DNA of 12,380 nt from Acidobacteriaceae bacterium (lineage in GTDB: Bacteria > Acidobacteriota > Terriglobia > Terriglobales > Acidobacteriaceae), in the NCBI GenBank assembly GCA_003140705.1, contig PLKU01000198.1, positions 310 to 12,689 on the forward strand, given 5' to 3'. The notes below the pieces were generated by a model. It had not been told where the DNA came from. It made no database searches and saw nothing but the letters and a program-made list of their open reading frames with translations. The translations under genes and the position numbers were made by a program. The first letter of the stretch is position 1. Each line of letters opens with the position of its first letter. Shown here piece after piece: positions 1-7,567 of this stretch.

Positions 1-1982
1 TACTCTTTGCTCGCGTCCGGCGCTGTGTACTGCCCGGGCTTCTGCTCGCTCTCCAGCCAGGTGCGAAGTGTCTCACCAAGCCAATTGTGACAGTAGGCCA
101 GATGCTCCAGGTACTCCTGGTTGCCGGGATGCGCTTGAGAAAGCTTTTCAAACTGTGCGATAGCCTGGTCGTATTCTTTGACAGCGTCCGGACGTACCTG
201 GCGAAGGCGGTCTATATCGCCGAGACGCGAGTGCGCCATGGCCATCTCAGCGGCAAGGTTCTCGTTACGCGGCTCCTGCCGGGCAAAGCTTAGGTAAAAG
301 ATCTGTGCTTTGTCCAGAAGCCGACCGCGAAACTCCTCCATCTCCGGCGAATCGGGCGCCTCCCGGGACTGTTGCGCGCCCGCAGACGAAAGGCTCTCGT
401 CAACGGCCTTCCTGGCGAGTGCGAGGTATCGCTCAGCGCGGGCTCGCTGCTGGTAAACAAACCAGGTAAGTGTTCCGACCATCAATAGCAGGGCCGTCAG
501 CGCGTAAATCGCGATCTGCCGGGCGCGTTTCCTCGCCACTTCCTTTTGGCGTTCTGCCTCCCGCTGGCGGGCGCTGCGGTCAAGAAAGTCCATGGCCTGC
601 GCGAAGCTCGCGTCGTAGCGTTCCGCCCACGCGGTAGTGGGCCGGTTCTTCTGGCGCCACTGCAGGCCGGTTTCTAGCTGAGGGTCGGTCCAAAGTCCGC
701 CAGTTGACTCCCTCCACCAGGAAGCGGCCTGGGCAATGCGAAGGTAGCTGACGGCAGACTCGCGTTCGTCTTCAGTCCAGGCAATCAGCCGCGTCCAGCA
801 ACGCATCAGGCTTTCGTGGGAAAGGTCCACAATCGTATGCGAGTGAAGGGGAATGCCTGCATGCGGCGTCAGGAATGAACGGCCGGCGTTGCGGAAGATC
901 TCGACGACCTGGATGACCTCCGCCTCGGAAGCCTGACAGACCGCAGCGAGTTCATGAACGGGAGTCGCCCTGCGCACCCCACGCGGATCCGAATAGGTAT
1001 CAGTCAGCGCCTTGAAAGCTCTCTCGGTGATCTGCTGGCCTCGCTCGAAGCTTGCATCCTGATAAGCCTCCTCCGCGTGCAGAGACAAGGCCTTTTGCAG
1101 ACCTCCAATTGCCTCATAATCTGCAATGTCCATGCCCGGGTCTTCCTCATGGCGCGATTCCCAGTGATCCCAGGTCCGCATCAAAGCGTGCTGCAGCATT
1201 GGAAGCTGGTCGTGATCGTCGCCAAGATCGTTCAGGAGCCGCAGCGCGAGGCGTTGCGTAATGGCCCCTCCGGCAACCGCGACAGGGCCGGTAATGGCGG
1301 AGCGCAACTCGTCGCGCGTCATGCGCGGAATCAGATAAAGACCGTCGTTCACGGCTTCAGGAAGCCCCTGAAACTCGATGCAGTCGCCCAGGAAGTCCGA
1401 GCGCATGGTAAGCACGATATAGATGGGAATGTCCTGCTGTCTGGTAGCTTCCAGAAGGAGTTTGAAGAAAGCCACCGCCAAGTCCCTAGGGTTCCCGCCG
1501 CGATCGCTGCGCCGGAAACGGAATAGCTCCTCGAACTGGTCGACAACGATGAGGACGTTATCCTGTGCAGGAATCTGCGCCTGGCGGACGGCCTGCACGA
1601 TTCCCAGCGAGCTTCGGTGAAGCGTAGCTTCAAGCAGGACGCGGTTGGTGCTGGCAAGTTCCTCGCCAGTTCCGAGCGTGTCCGCTGTATCCATTGCAGC
1701 GGCAAGGTTGCCGATGGGATCATCGCCCGGCCGGCAGACCATGATGCGCCAGCTTGAACCTGCCTTGAGCATCAAACCGCTTTGCAGCGCGGGAATCAGC
1801 CCGGAGCGCACCAGCGAGGATTTTCCCGTGCCGGAGCTGCCCATCACCATCAGAAAACGGGTGGTTCTAAGCCGTCTGAGTAGCTCGTCAATCTCATGCT
1901 CCCGGCCGAAGAAAAGATGCTCCTCATCCGCCTCGAAGGGACGCAAGCCTGGAAAGGGGTTTGACAGTGTCTTCGTTCTCAT
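1..1982 (-). CDS. nSTAND-family NTPase with transmembrane helix and TPR-like C-terminus (partial, C-terminus outside window)
   Basis: Reading the minus strand from ATG at 1982 gives 660 codons open to the window edge, so the C-terminus is missing. The N-terminus has the nSTAND signature NPFPGLRPF (residues 8-16) and FFGRE (24-28). Walker A is GSSGTGKSS (48-56) and Walker B is VLIVVDQFEELF (143-154). The sensor region TMRSDF (192-197), MTRDEL (221-226) and LPMLQHAL (260-267) follow. SHESLMRCW (388-396) belongs to the winged-helix part. One hydrophobic helix lies at about 490-509, flanked by Arg/Lys on both sides. Residues about 555-640 are helical and TPR-like. STAND proteins act as ligand-gated NTP switches: the C-terminal repeats sense a signal and the NTPase oligomerises. 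An AGAAGGGA ribosome site lies about 11 nt before the ATG. The TIR gene ends 20 nt upstream, so this is almost certainly its operon partner. The ligand cannot be told from sequence. Confidence 0.93.
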   Translation of the reverse strand, partial: MRTKTLSNPFPGLRPFEADEEHLFFGREHEIDELLRRLRTTRFLMVMGSSGTGKSSLVRSGLIPALQSGLMLKAGSSWRIMVCRPGDDPIGNLAAAMDTADTLGTGEELASTNRVLLEATLHRSSLGIVQAVRQAQIPAQDNVLIVVDQFEELFRFRRSDRGGNPRDLAVAFFKLLLEATRQQDIPIYIVLTMRSDFLGDCIEFQGLPEAVNDGLYLIPRMTRDELRSAITGPVAVAGGAITQRLALRLLNDLGDDHDQLPMLQHALMRTWDHWESRHEEDPGMDIADYEAIGGLQKALSLHAEEAYQDASFERGQQITERAFKALTDTYSDPRGVRRATPVHELAAVCQASEAEVIQVVEIFRNAGRSFLTPHAGIPLHSHTIVDLSHESLMRCWTRLIAWTEDERESAVSYLRIAQAASWWRESTGGLWTDPQLETGLQWRQKNRPTTAWAERYDASFAQAMDFLDRSARQREAERQKEVARKRARQIAIYALTALLLMVGTLTWFVYQQRARAERYLALARKAVDESLSSAGAQQSREAPDSPEMEEFRGRLLDKAQIFYLSFARQEPRNENLAAEMAMAHSRLGDIDRLRQVRPDAVKEYDQAIAQFEKLSQAHPGNQEYLEHLAYCHNWLGETLRTWLESEQKPGQYTAPDASKE

Positions 1983-2002
1983 CGACGCTTCAATCCCTTC
2001 TT

Positions 2003-3487
2003 TCAGGCTTTCAACCTGGAGATGAAACCTTGTAACAAGTTCGCATCGAACCCCTCAAACTGGGGCATTACCATGGCGTCGTGGGTGAGAAAGCGCTCTT
2101 TCTCCGCACTTCGCGGCGGCGCCAGAACGATTCCTACAACCGGGGCAGGCTTGGTGCGCCCGTAACCGGGAGCTTTCTGGATTTCGCGCAGCTTACGGCG
2201 CACCCACAACTCATTCGTCGATCCATAAAAGATGAGGACACCATCGCAGAGACGGAGATTCTCGTCGTGGTACTCGCGGAGCTCCGCCTCATCGCCTTCG
2301 AAGACTGAATGCATGACCTCAAAGTGATCGAACAAATGTCCAGCCAACTCAGATCCCGCTTCGCTGTCACGTTCATCGTGGATGATGTAGAGGCTTTTGT
2401 GCCCGGCGGCATCAACCTGCGGAACAGGGCCATGTCCCGCAGCAGCCGGTTCCGGCTCAGGAGGGCGCTTGAGCTTGTCCCGGATCACCGTGCGCAGATC
2501 TTCGAAGAATGTCTCCAGCAAATCCGCGCTCGCCATCATGCCGGGATCCATGCGCAGGCGCTCAATAAACTGCAGCTGCCGTTCATCCTCGACCTGCAAG
2601 CCCGGCGGAATCCATAGCAGGCGCGAGAATTCTCCCCGCCCGGCCCTCTCGATGGTTAACTGGTTCTGAATCTCCAACAGCGATTCTTTGCTGCCTTCGG
2701 GAACCGAGCTTTGGTTTTTGCCCACGAGCATCACGGATAGCCGGCTCTTTCCCAGATCATCGCTTACCGCGGCTCTTAGTTCTGAGGCCTCGTGAGGCAA
2801 CGGGCGCATCGGATATACAAGGTAACCATGCTCATGCAAGTCCCTTCGCAAGGTATCGCGCTGCTCGCTCAAATCGCTCGTGGTCTCGGCCAGAAAGACT
2901 CCCTGGCCAGTGGCCTGGGAAGTGAGCAACGCCTCCGGATGATCGAGCTTTTCCAAAAGGTTGCAAATGTCGTGCGCCAGGTCGTCCAGTTTCAACCAGA
3001 AATCGCGCTGCGCTTCCGGTCCGAAGATCTCATTCAGCTCACGGATTCTGCCGGAATCGGGGTCAGTCTTGAAGAATTCATAGCCCAGGACAGACTGCAA
3101 CTCTTCAGGGTGCTTATCAATTGGAACCGGCGTCTTGAGCACCTTGAAGATGCGAAGCTTGTCCTCACAACGGAGACCGCCCTGGCCTTGAGCAGCCTGT
3201 GAGAACGCGTCCAGCTCCTTCAGCGCCCAATCCGACTTGACATAACGCGGCGACACCACGGTGATCAAGACAGCCACGTGGGCAAGCTTCTCGACCAGCG
3301 TCTCGGCAAAACGATCGTTGCCCGTAAGCTTTGGATCGCGCCAGATCTGCGGCTGCTTGCCGAGCAACTGGGCGACACGCACTTCAAGAGCGCGATGCAG
3401 GTTGGTAACCCAACCCTTCTGGCCTTCGATCAATTCAACGTTGTCGAGGTGCGCGTAGCTGATGAAGGCGTCGCTTTCAAAATTCAT
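2003..3487 (-). CDS. TIR-domain protein with three TIR-like modules, operon partner of the nSTAND NTPase
   Basis: The protein is 494 aa. Module 1 (about 6-175) is a clear TIR domain. It has FISYAH (8-13), WRD (49-51), ITVVSPRYVKSDW (75-87), and Glu91 four residues after Trp87, where NADase TIRs carry the catalytic glutamate. Module 2 (about 196-340) begins VFLAETTSDL and has the alternating strand/helix pattern of TIR or DUF4062-like folds. A Pro/Ala-rich linker (342-360) precedes module 3 (about 364-494), which begins SLYIIHDERD and includes LIFYGSTNELWVRRKLREI. Modules 2 and 3 lack an obvious catalytic Trp-x3-Glu motif and may be structural or ligand-binding; that is inference. The start at 3487 has GGAG five to six bases upstream. 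The open frame continues to 3628, but the extra N-terminus is low-complexity and unlike a TIR start. TIR domains in bacterial defence typically cleave NAD+ or make signalling nucleotides. The nSTAND gene 20 nt downstream is the likely regulator. Confidence 0.9.
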   Translation of the reverse strand: MNFESDAFISYAHLDNVELIEGQKGWVTNLHRALEVRVAQLLGKQPQIWRDPKLTGNDRFAETLVEKLAHVAVLITVVSPRYVKSDWALKELDAFSQAAQGQGGLRCEDKLRIFKVLKTPVPIDKHPEELQSVLGYEFFKTDPDSGRIRELNEIFGPEAQRDFWLKLDDLAHDICNLLEKLDHPEALLTSQATGQGVFLAETTSDLSEQRDTLRRDLHEHGYLVYPMRPLPHEASELRAAVSDDLGKSRLSVMLVGKNQSSVPEGSKESLLEIQNQLTIERAGRGEFSRLLWIPPGLQVEDERQLQFIERLRMDPGMMASADLLETFFEDLRTVIRDKLKRPPEPEPAAAGHGPVPQVDAAGHKSLYIIHDERDSEAGSELAGHLFDHFEVMHSVFEGDEAELREYHDENLRLCDGVLIFYGSTNELWVRRKLREIQKAPGYGRTKPAPVVGIVLAPPRSAEKERFLTHDAMVMPQFEGFDANLLQGFISRLKA

Positions 3488-3875
3488 AGCGCTCCAGCCA
3501 GTATCGATAAAGGTAAATGTGTCCGCAGTTGCCGACCCAGTTCCCTCATCGAAGAAACCGTGCATTCTCCGACAGGCAGGCTTTCCCAGACAGTCGACCG
3601 TTGAGCATTTAAGGGCGGAACTCGTCAACGGATTTCAATGCACCTGGACCGGGTCCGCAATGTCATTACGGACTTCTGATCCGCAGACAAGGAAAAGTGG
3701 GAGAACGCTTGGGAAGCTGGCAATCGGAAACCAGAAAAGTTGATGCTAACACCATGTTGACATGAAGGTCCATTTAGTCAAGATGGAGTGACCGACACCA
3801 ATGCGCTAACCGTGGGCTAGGCTGTGATTCAGACAGAAACACAGTTCAGAGCCACAAGCGGAGAGGATGCCGGTC
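3488..3875. other. Intergenic spacer between TIR gene and IS110 fragment
   Basis: No gene is supported in this 388-base stretch. It must contain the promoter of the minus-strand TIR/nSTAND operon, but I see no convincing -35/-10 pair with standard spacing. Its right part is presumably the left end of the IS110 element, since the transposase 5' end is intact. Many IS110-group elements encode a structured bridge RNA in the non-coding end next to the transposase start. Whether a remnant persists here cannot be judged by eye. No terminal inverted repeats are visible, as expected for IS110. Confidence 0.6.
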
Positions 3876-4268
3876 ATGAAGGAAAAGGTACGATTTTTGG
3901 GTTTGGATGTCCATGCCGAGACGATAACGATAGCGGCTGCAGAACCAGATGGCGAAGTGCGCAGCCTGGGCACGATAGCCAATCGTGCGGAACCGATACG
4001 CAAGCTGATAAAGAAGCTGGGGCCCGTGAAGCATTTGCGTGCCTGTTATGAGGCAGGTCCGACAGGCTACGTTCTCTACTGGCAGTTGACGGAACTGGGA
4101 GTCGAATGCGAGGTCATCGCGCCGACGCTGGTTCCGGTCAAGGCCGGCGATCGGGTGAAGACGGATCGGCGGGATGCCTTGAAGCTGGCGCGCAGTCATC
4201 GATCGGCAGATCTGACCCCGGTGTGGGTACCAGATCCCGGCTCCGAGGCGCTCCGGGATCTGGTGCGC
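3876..4268 (+). pseudogene. IS110-family transposase, N-terminal RuvC-like domain only (truncated)
   Basis: From ATG at 3876 the frame encodes the N-terminal DEDD (RuvC-like) domain of an IS110 transposase. Visible motifs are FLGLDVHAETI with the first acidic residue, ACYEAGPTGY with the Glu, VIAPTLVP, and KTDRRDALKLAR with the paired Asp. TPVWVPDPGSEALRDLVR then follows, where the domain normally continues into the coiled-coil linker. Similarity stops abruptly at about 4268. The frame stays open to 4436, but with sequence unlike the family, so the C-terminal Tnp domain holding the catalytic serine is gone. Full-length members are roughly 350-400 aa and only about 131 residues remain. GGAGAGG ends nine bases before the 3876 ATG, whereas an in-frame ATG at 3867 leaves no spacing. 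The element is not expected to be mobile. It lies upstream of, and divergent from, the TIR/nSTAND operon. Confidence 0.9.
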
Positions 4269-4693
4269 CATTCAAAGCTCGGGCTTTGCGTGTGCGCGCT
4301 TCTGGATCGACATTGGCATTGGCCTACAACGCAGGTCAAGAGGTCAGATGTTGAGAACGTCAAGCCTCCTCATGAACTGGAAACCCAATTTCATTCCGTC
4401 ATTGTCTGGCGGAGCCCAGTACGCTCCTTCTCATGACTTGAGCCTCATATGGCCACTCGACCGGTTTCTTTCAGTAGCAAATAGACGCGCGCCCATTTGA
4501 TTGCCACCTGGTTTTCGAAGCACAAGTTTTCCATGGTTTGCGTCTACTCAAATAGGACGCATGTAACCTCGAAACCAAACAGCCAACTCGATCTCCGACA
4601 TTTCACTCGCCGCTATACCCAGCGTAGCGCTCCGGCAGGGCGCGGAAGCTTTTCAACCAATTCCTGCGCCGCTTTGCCATCAAATCGACCCAT

Positions 4694-4733
4694 AAACAGA
4701 GAAGCCAGCCCCGAAAGGCTGGCTTCTCTGTTT
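4694..4733. terminator. Perfect 17-bp hairpin, possible bidirectional terminator
   Basis: AAACAGAGAAGCCAGCC (4694-4710) is exactly reverse-complementary to 4717-4733, with a six-base CCGAAA loop. It lies about 125-160 nt past the stop of the minus-strand molybdenum hydroxylase operon. Only TTT follows the stem on either strand, so a classic intrinsic terminator with a long U-tract is not present. A terminator is the most economical reading; an mRNA-stabilising hairpin or a REP-type repeat is the alternative. Confidence 0.55.
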
Positions 4734-4806
4734 GCCTGCTAAGGACAGAACTAATTTGTCGCAAGACTACAATTCCGTTGACTCGCTGTCCAGACGGTGC
4801 CCCAGA

Positions 4807-4830
4807 GCCTGTCCTGAACCTGTCGAAGGG
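4807..4830. repeat. Short CCTGTCCTGA..TGTCGAAGGG intergenic repeat
   Basis: The segment GCCTGTCCTGAACCTGTCGAAGGG closely matches a short sequence I recall as frequent in intergenic DNA of many bacterial genomes (usual form CCTGTCCTGAGCTTGTCGAAGGG). It lies about 27 nt past the stop of the molybdopterin subunit gene. Only one copy is in the window, so its repeat status rests on recall and not on this sequence. Confidence 0.45.
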
Positions 4831-4856
4831 TCTCGCTTCTGAGGCCTGGGATCAAC

Positions 4857-7079
4857 TCAAGCCCAGCTAAACCCGCTCTTCTGCATCGGCAACGTCCGAA
4901 TCCGCTTCCCCGTAGCCGCGAAGATCGCGTTGCTCACCGCCGGCAAAATCGGCGGCAGCGTCGGCTCGCCCAGCCCGGTCGGAGAAAAGTCCGTCTTCCG
5001 CCAGTACACCTCGATCGGAGGTACCTGCCTCATACGCATCAACGGATGCTGGTGGAAGTTGGTCTGCTGCACCGCGCCCTCTTCCAGCGTGATCTCCTGC
5101 GCCATCTGGCTCAGGCCGTCCACCACTCCTCCATAGCCCATGCTCTCGGCCGCTTGCGGATTGATGATCACATTGCCCACGTCTCCTGCGGCCCAAACGT
5201 GGTTCACCGTCACTTTGTTGCTCTTGTCCACGCTCACGTCCGCCACCTCGGCAAAGTAGCCCTGATGGCAAAAGTAGGCGGCAATACCAAAGCCCCGTCC
5301 CGGCGTGCCCTTCTTGCTTTTGGCCCACCCAGCCTTCTCCGCCACTAGCTTCAACACTCCCGCAAGCCGCTCGGGATTCAGGTCCCGAGGTCCCTTGGGC
5401 TGGTTCTCCTGACCGGGGATGGGTATCGGAGTGCTGGAGAGAATCTCCAGTTGAAATTCCAGCGGATCGCGTCCCGCCGCGGCTGCCAGCTCGTCAAGGA
5501 ACGACTGCCCCACCCACGCATAAGCATTGCCGCCCGGCGCGCGCAACGGGCCACAGCGCAAGATAAGCGGCATCGCCGTTGTGTAGAGCCCATAATTTGG
5601 CGCATACCCGGAGGGAAATTCGTCAGCGCCAATGCCGCCGCCCGACACAATGCGCTTCCCATCGCCGTAGGTAATCAGATGTTGCTTCCAGGCCACCAGC
5701 TTGCCCTGCGCATCCAATCCGGCCTTCAGTCCGTGGGTTCCGCCGGGCCGGTAGGAGTCGTGGGCAATATCGTCCTCGCGCGCCCACAGCAGCTTCACCG
5801 GCACGTCCACCTGCTTGGCCAGCCACGCCGCCTCCACCATGTAGTCGTTCATCAGGCGCCGCCCGAAGCCACCGCCGATCCGGCACATGTGAACGGTAAT
5901 GTCGCTCTCCGGAATCCCCATCGCTTTGGCCACCAAAGCACGGCCGCCCGGAGGGGCCTGGCTGGTCGCCCACATCTCCAGCTTGCCTTCCTTGTAAACC
6001 GCGGTCGTTCCCATCGGCTCAAGAGTGCCATGGGCAATAAACGGATACGCATAGACGGCCTCAACCACCTTTGCGGCAGATTTCAACGCGCCATCCGCAT
6101 CGCCATAACTGCGTACCGTGTTGGCTGGCGACCCTTTGAGCAACTCCGCGGCCTTCTTTTGGAATCCTTCGCTGCTTTGCGTCGCGCCGGGTCCCAAATC
6201 CCAATCCACTTTCAGGCTCTTGCGGGCCGATTGTGCTTGCCACCAGGTATCGGCTAAAATCGCCACTCCCGGCTCCATCCCCGGCTCCCCAGGGATGAAT
6301 GACCCCAACTGAAGCGTACCTTCGATCACCAGCACATGGCGCACGCCGGGCAGATTCTTGACCTCATCGATGTTCGCGCTCTTCACCTTGGCGCCAAACA
6401 CAGGGTTCTTCACGATTACTGCGCTCAACATACCAGGCAGGGAAACATCGATGCCGAAAAGCGGCTTGCCGGTAACGATGGCGTGCGTATCCACGCCGGG
6501 CTGCGACGTGCCAATGATGCGGTAGTCCTTGGGGTCCTTCAGCTTGACCTGATCGAGCGCCGGTACGGGCAAAGTGGCCGCCTTTGCGGCCAGTTCGCCA
6601 TACCCGGCCGACCGGCCTGAAGCCGCGTGCAGCACGCGCCCGGATTGCGTGGTGCACCCCCCCGCATCCACGCCCCAGCTTGCCGCCGCCGCAGCTATGA
6701 GCATCTGCCTGCCCGCCGCGCCCACTCGGCGTAACGGCTGCCAGTTGTTTGGTGTAGATGTGCTTCCGCCGGCAGACTGGCCGCCATACAGTTGTTCGTT
6801 CAGGTCCGCCTGCTCCACGCGAACGTCCTTCCAGTTCACGTCCAGCTCTTCCGCGATCATCATGGGAAGCGTGTTCTTCACGCCCTGGCCGATCTCCGGC
6901 GACTTGGCCATGAGGGTTACCGTGCCGTCGCCCGCGATGCGAATGAACGAAGCCGGTATCAGATTCGGAAGCCTTCCACCGCGCTGTGCCTGAGCCCAGG
7001 GCATTTCATACAGTCCGAGCGCGAAACCCCCGCCCGCCAAAGCGGTCATCTGCAAAAAAGATCGCCGATTCAAATTCAT
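4857..7079 (-). CDS. Molybdopterin-binding subunit of a xanthine dehydrogenase-family hydroxylase (isoquinoline 1-oxidoreductase beta-like), Tat-exported
   Basis: The protein is 740 aa, the usual size for this subfamily. The N-terminus MNLNRRSFLQ carries a twin-arginine motif followed by a hydrophobic stretch and a likely cleavage after AQA (about residue 32), indicating folded export. Family motifs are EIGQGVKNTLPMMIAEELDV (62-81), TSQAPPGGR (372-380), IGGGFGRR (401-408), RAPGGNAY (513-520) and GLGEPTLPPILPA (702-714). Glu705 in the last motif is at the catalytic position of molybdenum hydroxylases. The enzyme hydroxylates N-heterocycles or aldehydes using water; the true substrate is unknown. 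The start at 7079 is favoured by GGAGG eight bases upstream and by the Tat motif. ATG at 7094 overlaps the upstream TAA but adds only five residues, and the long in-frame extension to 7304 runs antisense-free through the partner gene and is not real. No FAD or cytochrome subunit is adjacent. Confidence 0.93.
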   Translation of the reverse strand: MNLNRRSFLQMTALAGGGFALGLYEMPWAQAQRGGRLPNLIPASFIRIAGDGTVTLMAKSPEIGQGVKNTLPMMIAEELDVNWKDVRVEQADLNEQLYGGQSAGGSTSTPNNWQPLRRVGAAGRQMLIAAAAASWGVDAGGCTTQSGRVLHAASGRSAGYGELAAKAATLPVPALDQVKLKDPKDYRIIGTSQPGVDTHAIVTGKPLFGIDVSLPGMLSAVIVKNPVFGAKVKSANIDEVKNLPGVRHVLVIEGTLQLGSFIPGEPGMEPGVAILADTWWQAQSARKSLKVDWDLGPGATQSSEGFQKKAAELLKGSPANTVRSYGDADGALKSAAKVVEAVYAYPFIAHGTLEPMGTTAVYKEGKLEMWATSQAPPGGRALVAKAMGIPESDITVHMCRIGGGFGRRLMNDYMVEAAWLAKQVDVPVKLLWAREDDIAHDSYRPGGTHGLKAGLDAQGKLVAWKQHLITYGDGKRIVSGGGIGADEFPSGYAPNYGLYTTAMPLILRCGPLRAPGGNAYAWVGQSFLDELAAAAGRDPLEFQLEILSSTPIPIPGQENQPKGPRDLNPERLAGVLKLVAEKAGWAKSKKGTPGRGFGIAAYFCHQGYFAEVADVSVDKSNKVTVNHVWAAGDVGNVIINPQAAESMGYGGVVDGLSQMAQEITLEEGAVQQTNFHQHPLMRMRQVPPIEVYWRKTDFSPTGLGEPTLPPILPAVSNAIFAATGKRIRTLPMQKSGFSWA

Positions 7080-7093
7080 CAGCCAGTCCTCCA

Positions 7094-7567
7094 TTAACTC
7101 TTGTGCGCTGGTGCGCCCGCCTGTGCTGCCTGGTGAATGGCTTGACGAATCCGTGGATACGTTCCGCAGCGGCAAAGGTTGCCGCTCATCGCGGTATCGA
7201 TCTCCGCGTCCGTCGGATGCGGCGTGTGCGCCAGCAGTGCTGTGGCCGCCATGATCTGGCCAGCCTGGCAGTAGCCGCACTGCGGCACATCCAGCGCCTC
7301 CCACGCCACCTGCACGGGATGCAGGCCGTCGGGTGAAAGCCCCTCAATCGTTGTGATCGGCTGGCCCGCCGCGGTGCTCACCTGCGTCATGCAGGAGCGC
7401 ACTGCCTTTCCGGCCAACAGCACGGTGCATGCGCCGCAGATGCCCATTCCGCACCCGTACTTGGCGCCTTTCATGTTCAGCACGTCGCGCAATACCCACA
7501 ACAACGGCGTGTCCGGCGCCACGTCCACCGTCGTGACCACATTGTTGACTGTCAACTTAAGCGGCAT
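7094..7567 (-). CDS. [2Fe-2S] subunit of molybdenum hydroxylase (isoquinoline 1-oxidoreductase alpha-like)
   Basis: The protein is 157 aa, full length for the small subunit. It has two iron-sulfur domains: a plant-type ferredoxin cluster with Cys39, Cys44, Cys47 and Cys59 ([13 protein letters not shown]), and the helical cluster with Cys97-x2-Cys100 ([11 protein letters not shown]) and Cys132-x-Cys134 (GNLCRCGTY). These clusters pass electrons from the molybdenum centre to an outside acceptor. The protein has no signal peptide and probably leaves the cell bound to the Tat-tagged large subunit. The start ATG at 7567 has GGAG about eight bases upstream. The stop at 7094-7096 is 14 bases before the chosen start of the large subunit, so the pair is co-translated. 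No maturation factor (XdhC-like) is seen nearby. Confidence 0.95.
   Translation of the reverse strand: MPLKLTVNNVVTTVDVAPDTPLLWVLRDVLNMKGAKYGCGMGICGACTVLLAGKAVRSCMTQVSTAAGQPITTIEGLSPDGLHPVQVAWEALDVPQCGYCQAGQIMAATALLAHTPHPTDAEIDTAMSGNLCRCGTYPRIRQAIHQAAQAGAPAHKS

Larger units (their letters stand above)
4269..4856. other. Non-coding stretch after the IS110 breakpoint
   Basis: No recognisable gene. On the minus strand two short open stretches share one frame but are separated by stops: 4693-4613 (26 codons, starting MGRFDGKAAQELVEKL) and 4534-4445 (29 codons, starting MENLCFENQVAIKW). They could be remnants of one decayed gene, or chance. The stretch also holds a perfect 17-bp hairpin (4694-4733) and a short dispersed-type repeat (4807-4830). 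I could not identify what lies at the right side of the IS110 breakpoint. Confidence 0.5.

Noticed and set aside
954..1526. Plus-strand 190-codon open frame
   Set aside because: It is antisense to the well-supported nSTAND NTPase, has no family features, and follows from the codon bias of the minus-strand gene.
3488..3628. N-terminal extension of the TIR protein
   Set aside because: Open frame but no TIR-like sequence; the ATG at 3487 has a GGAG site and begins the domain directly.
7080..7304. N-terminal extension of the molybdopterin subunit
   Set aside because: It overlaps the [2Fe-2S] gene in another frame, and would bury the Tat signal inside the protein.
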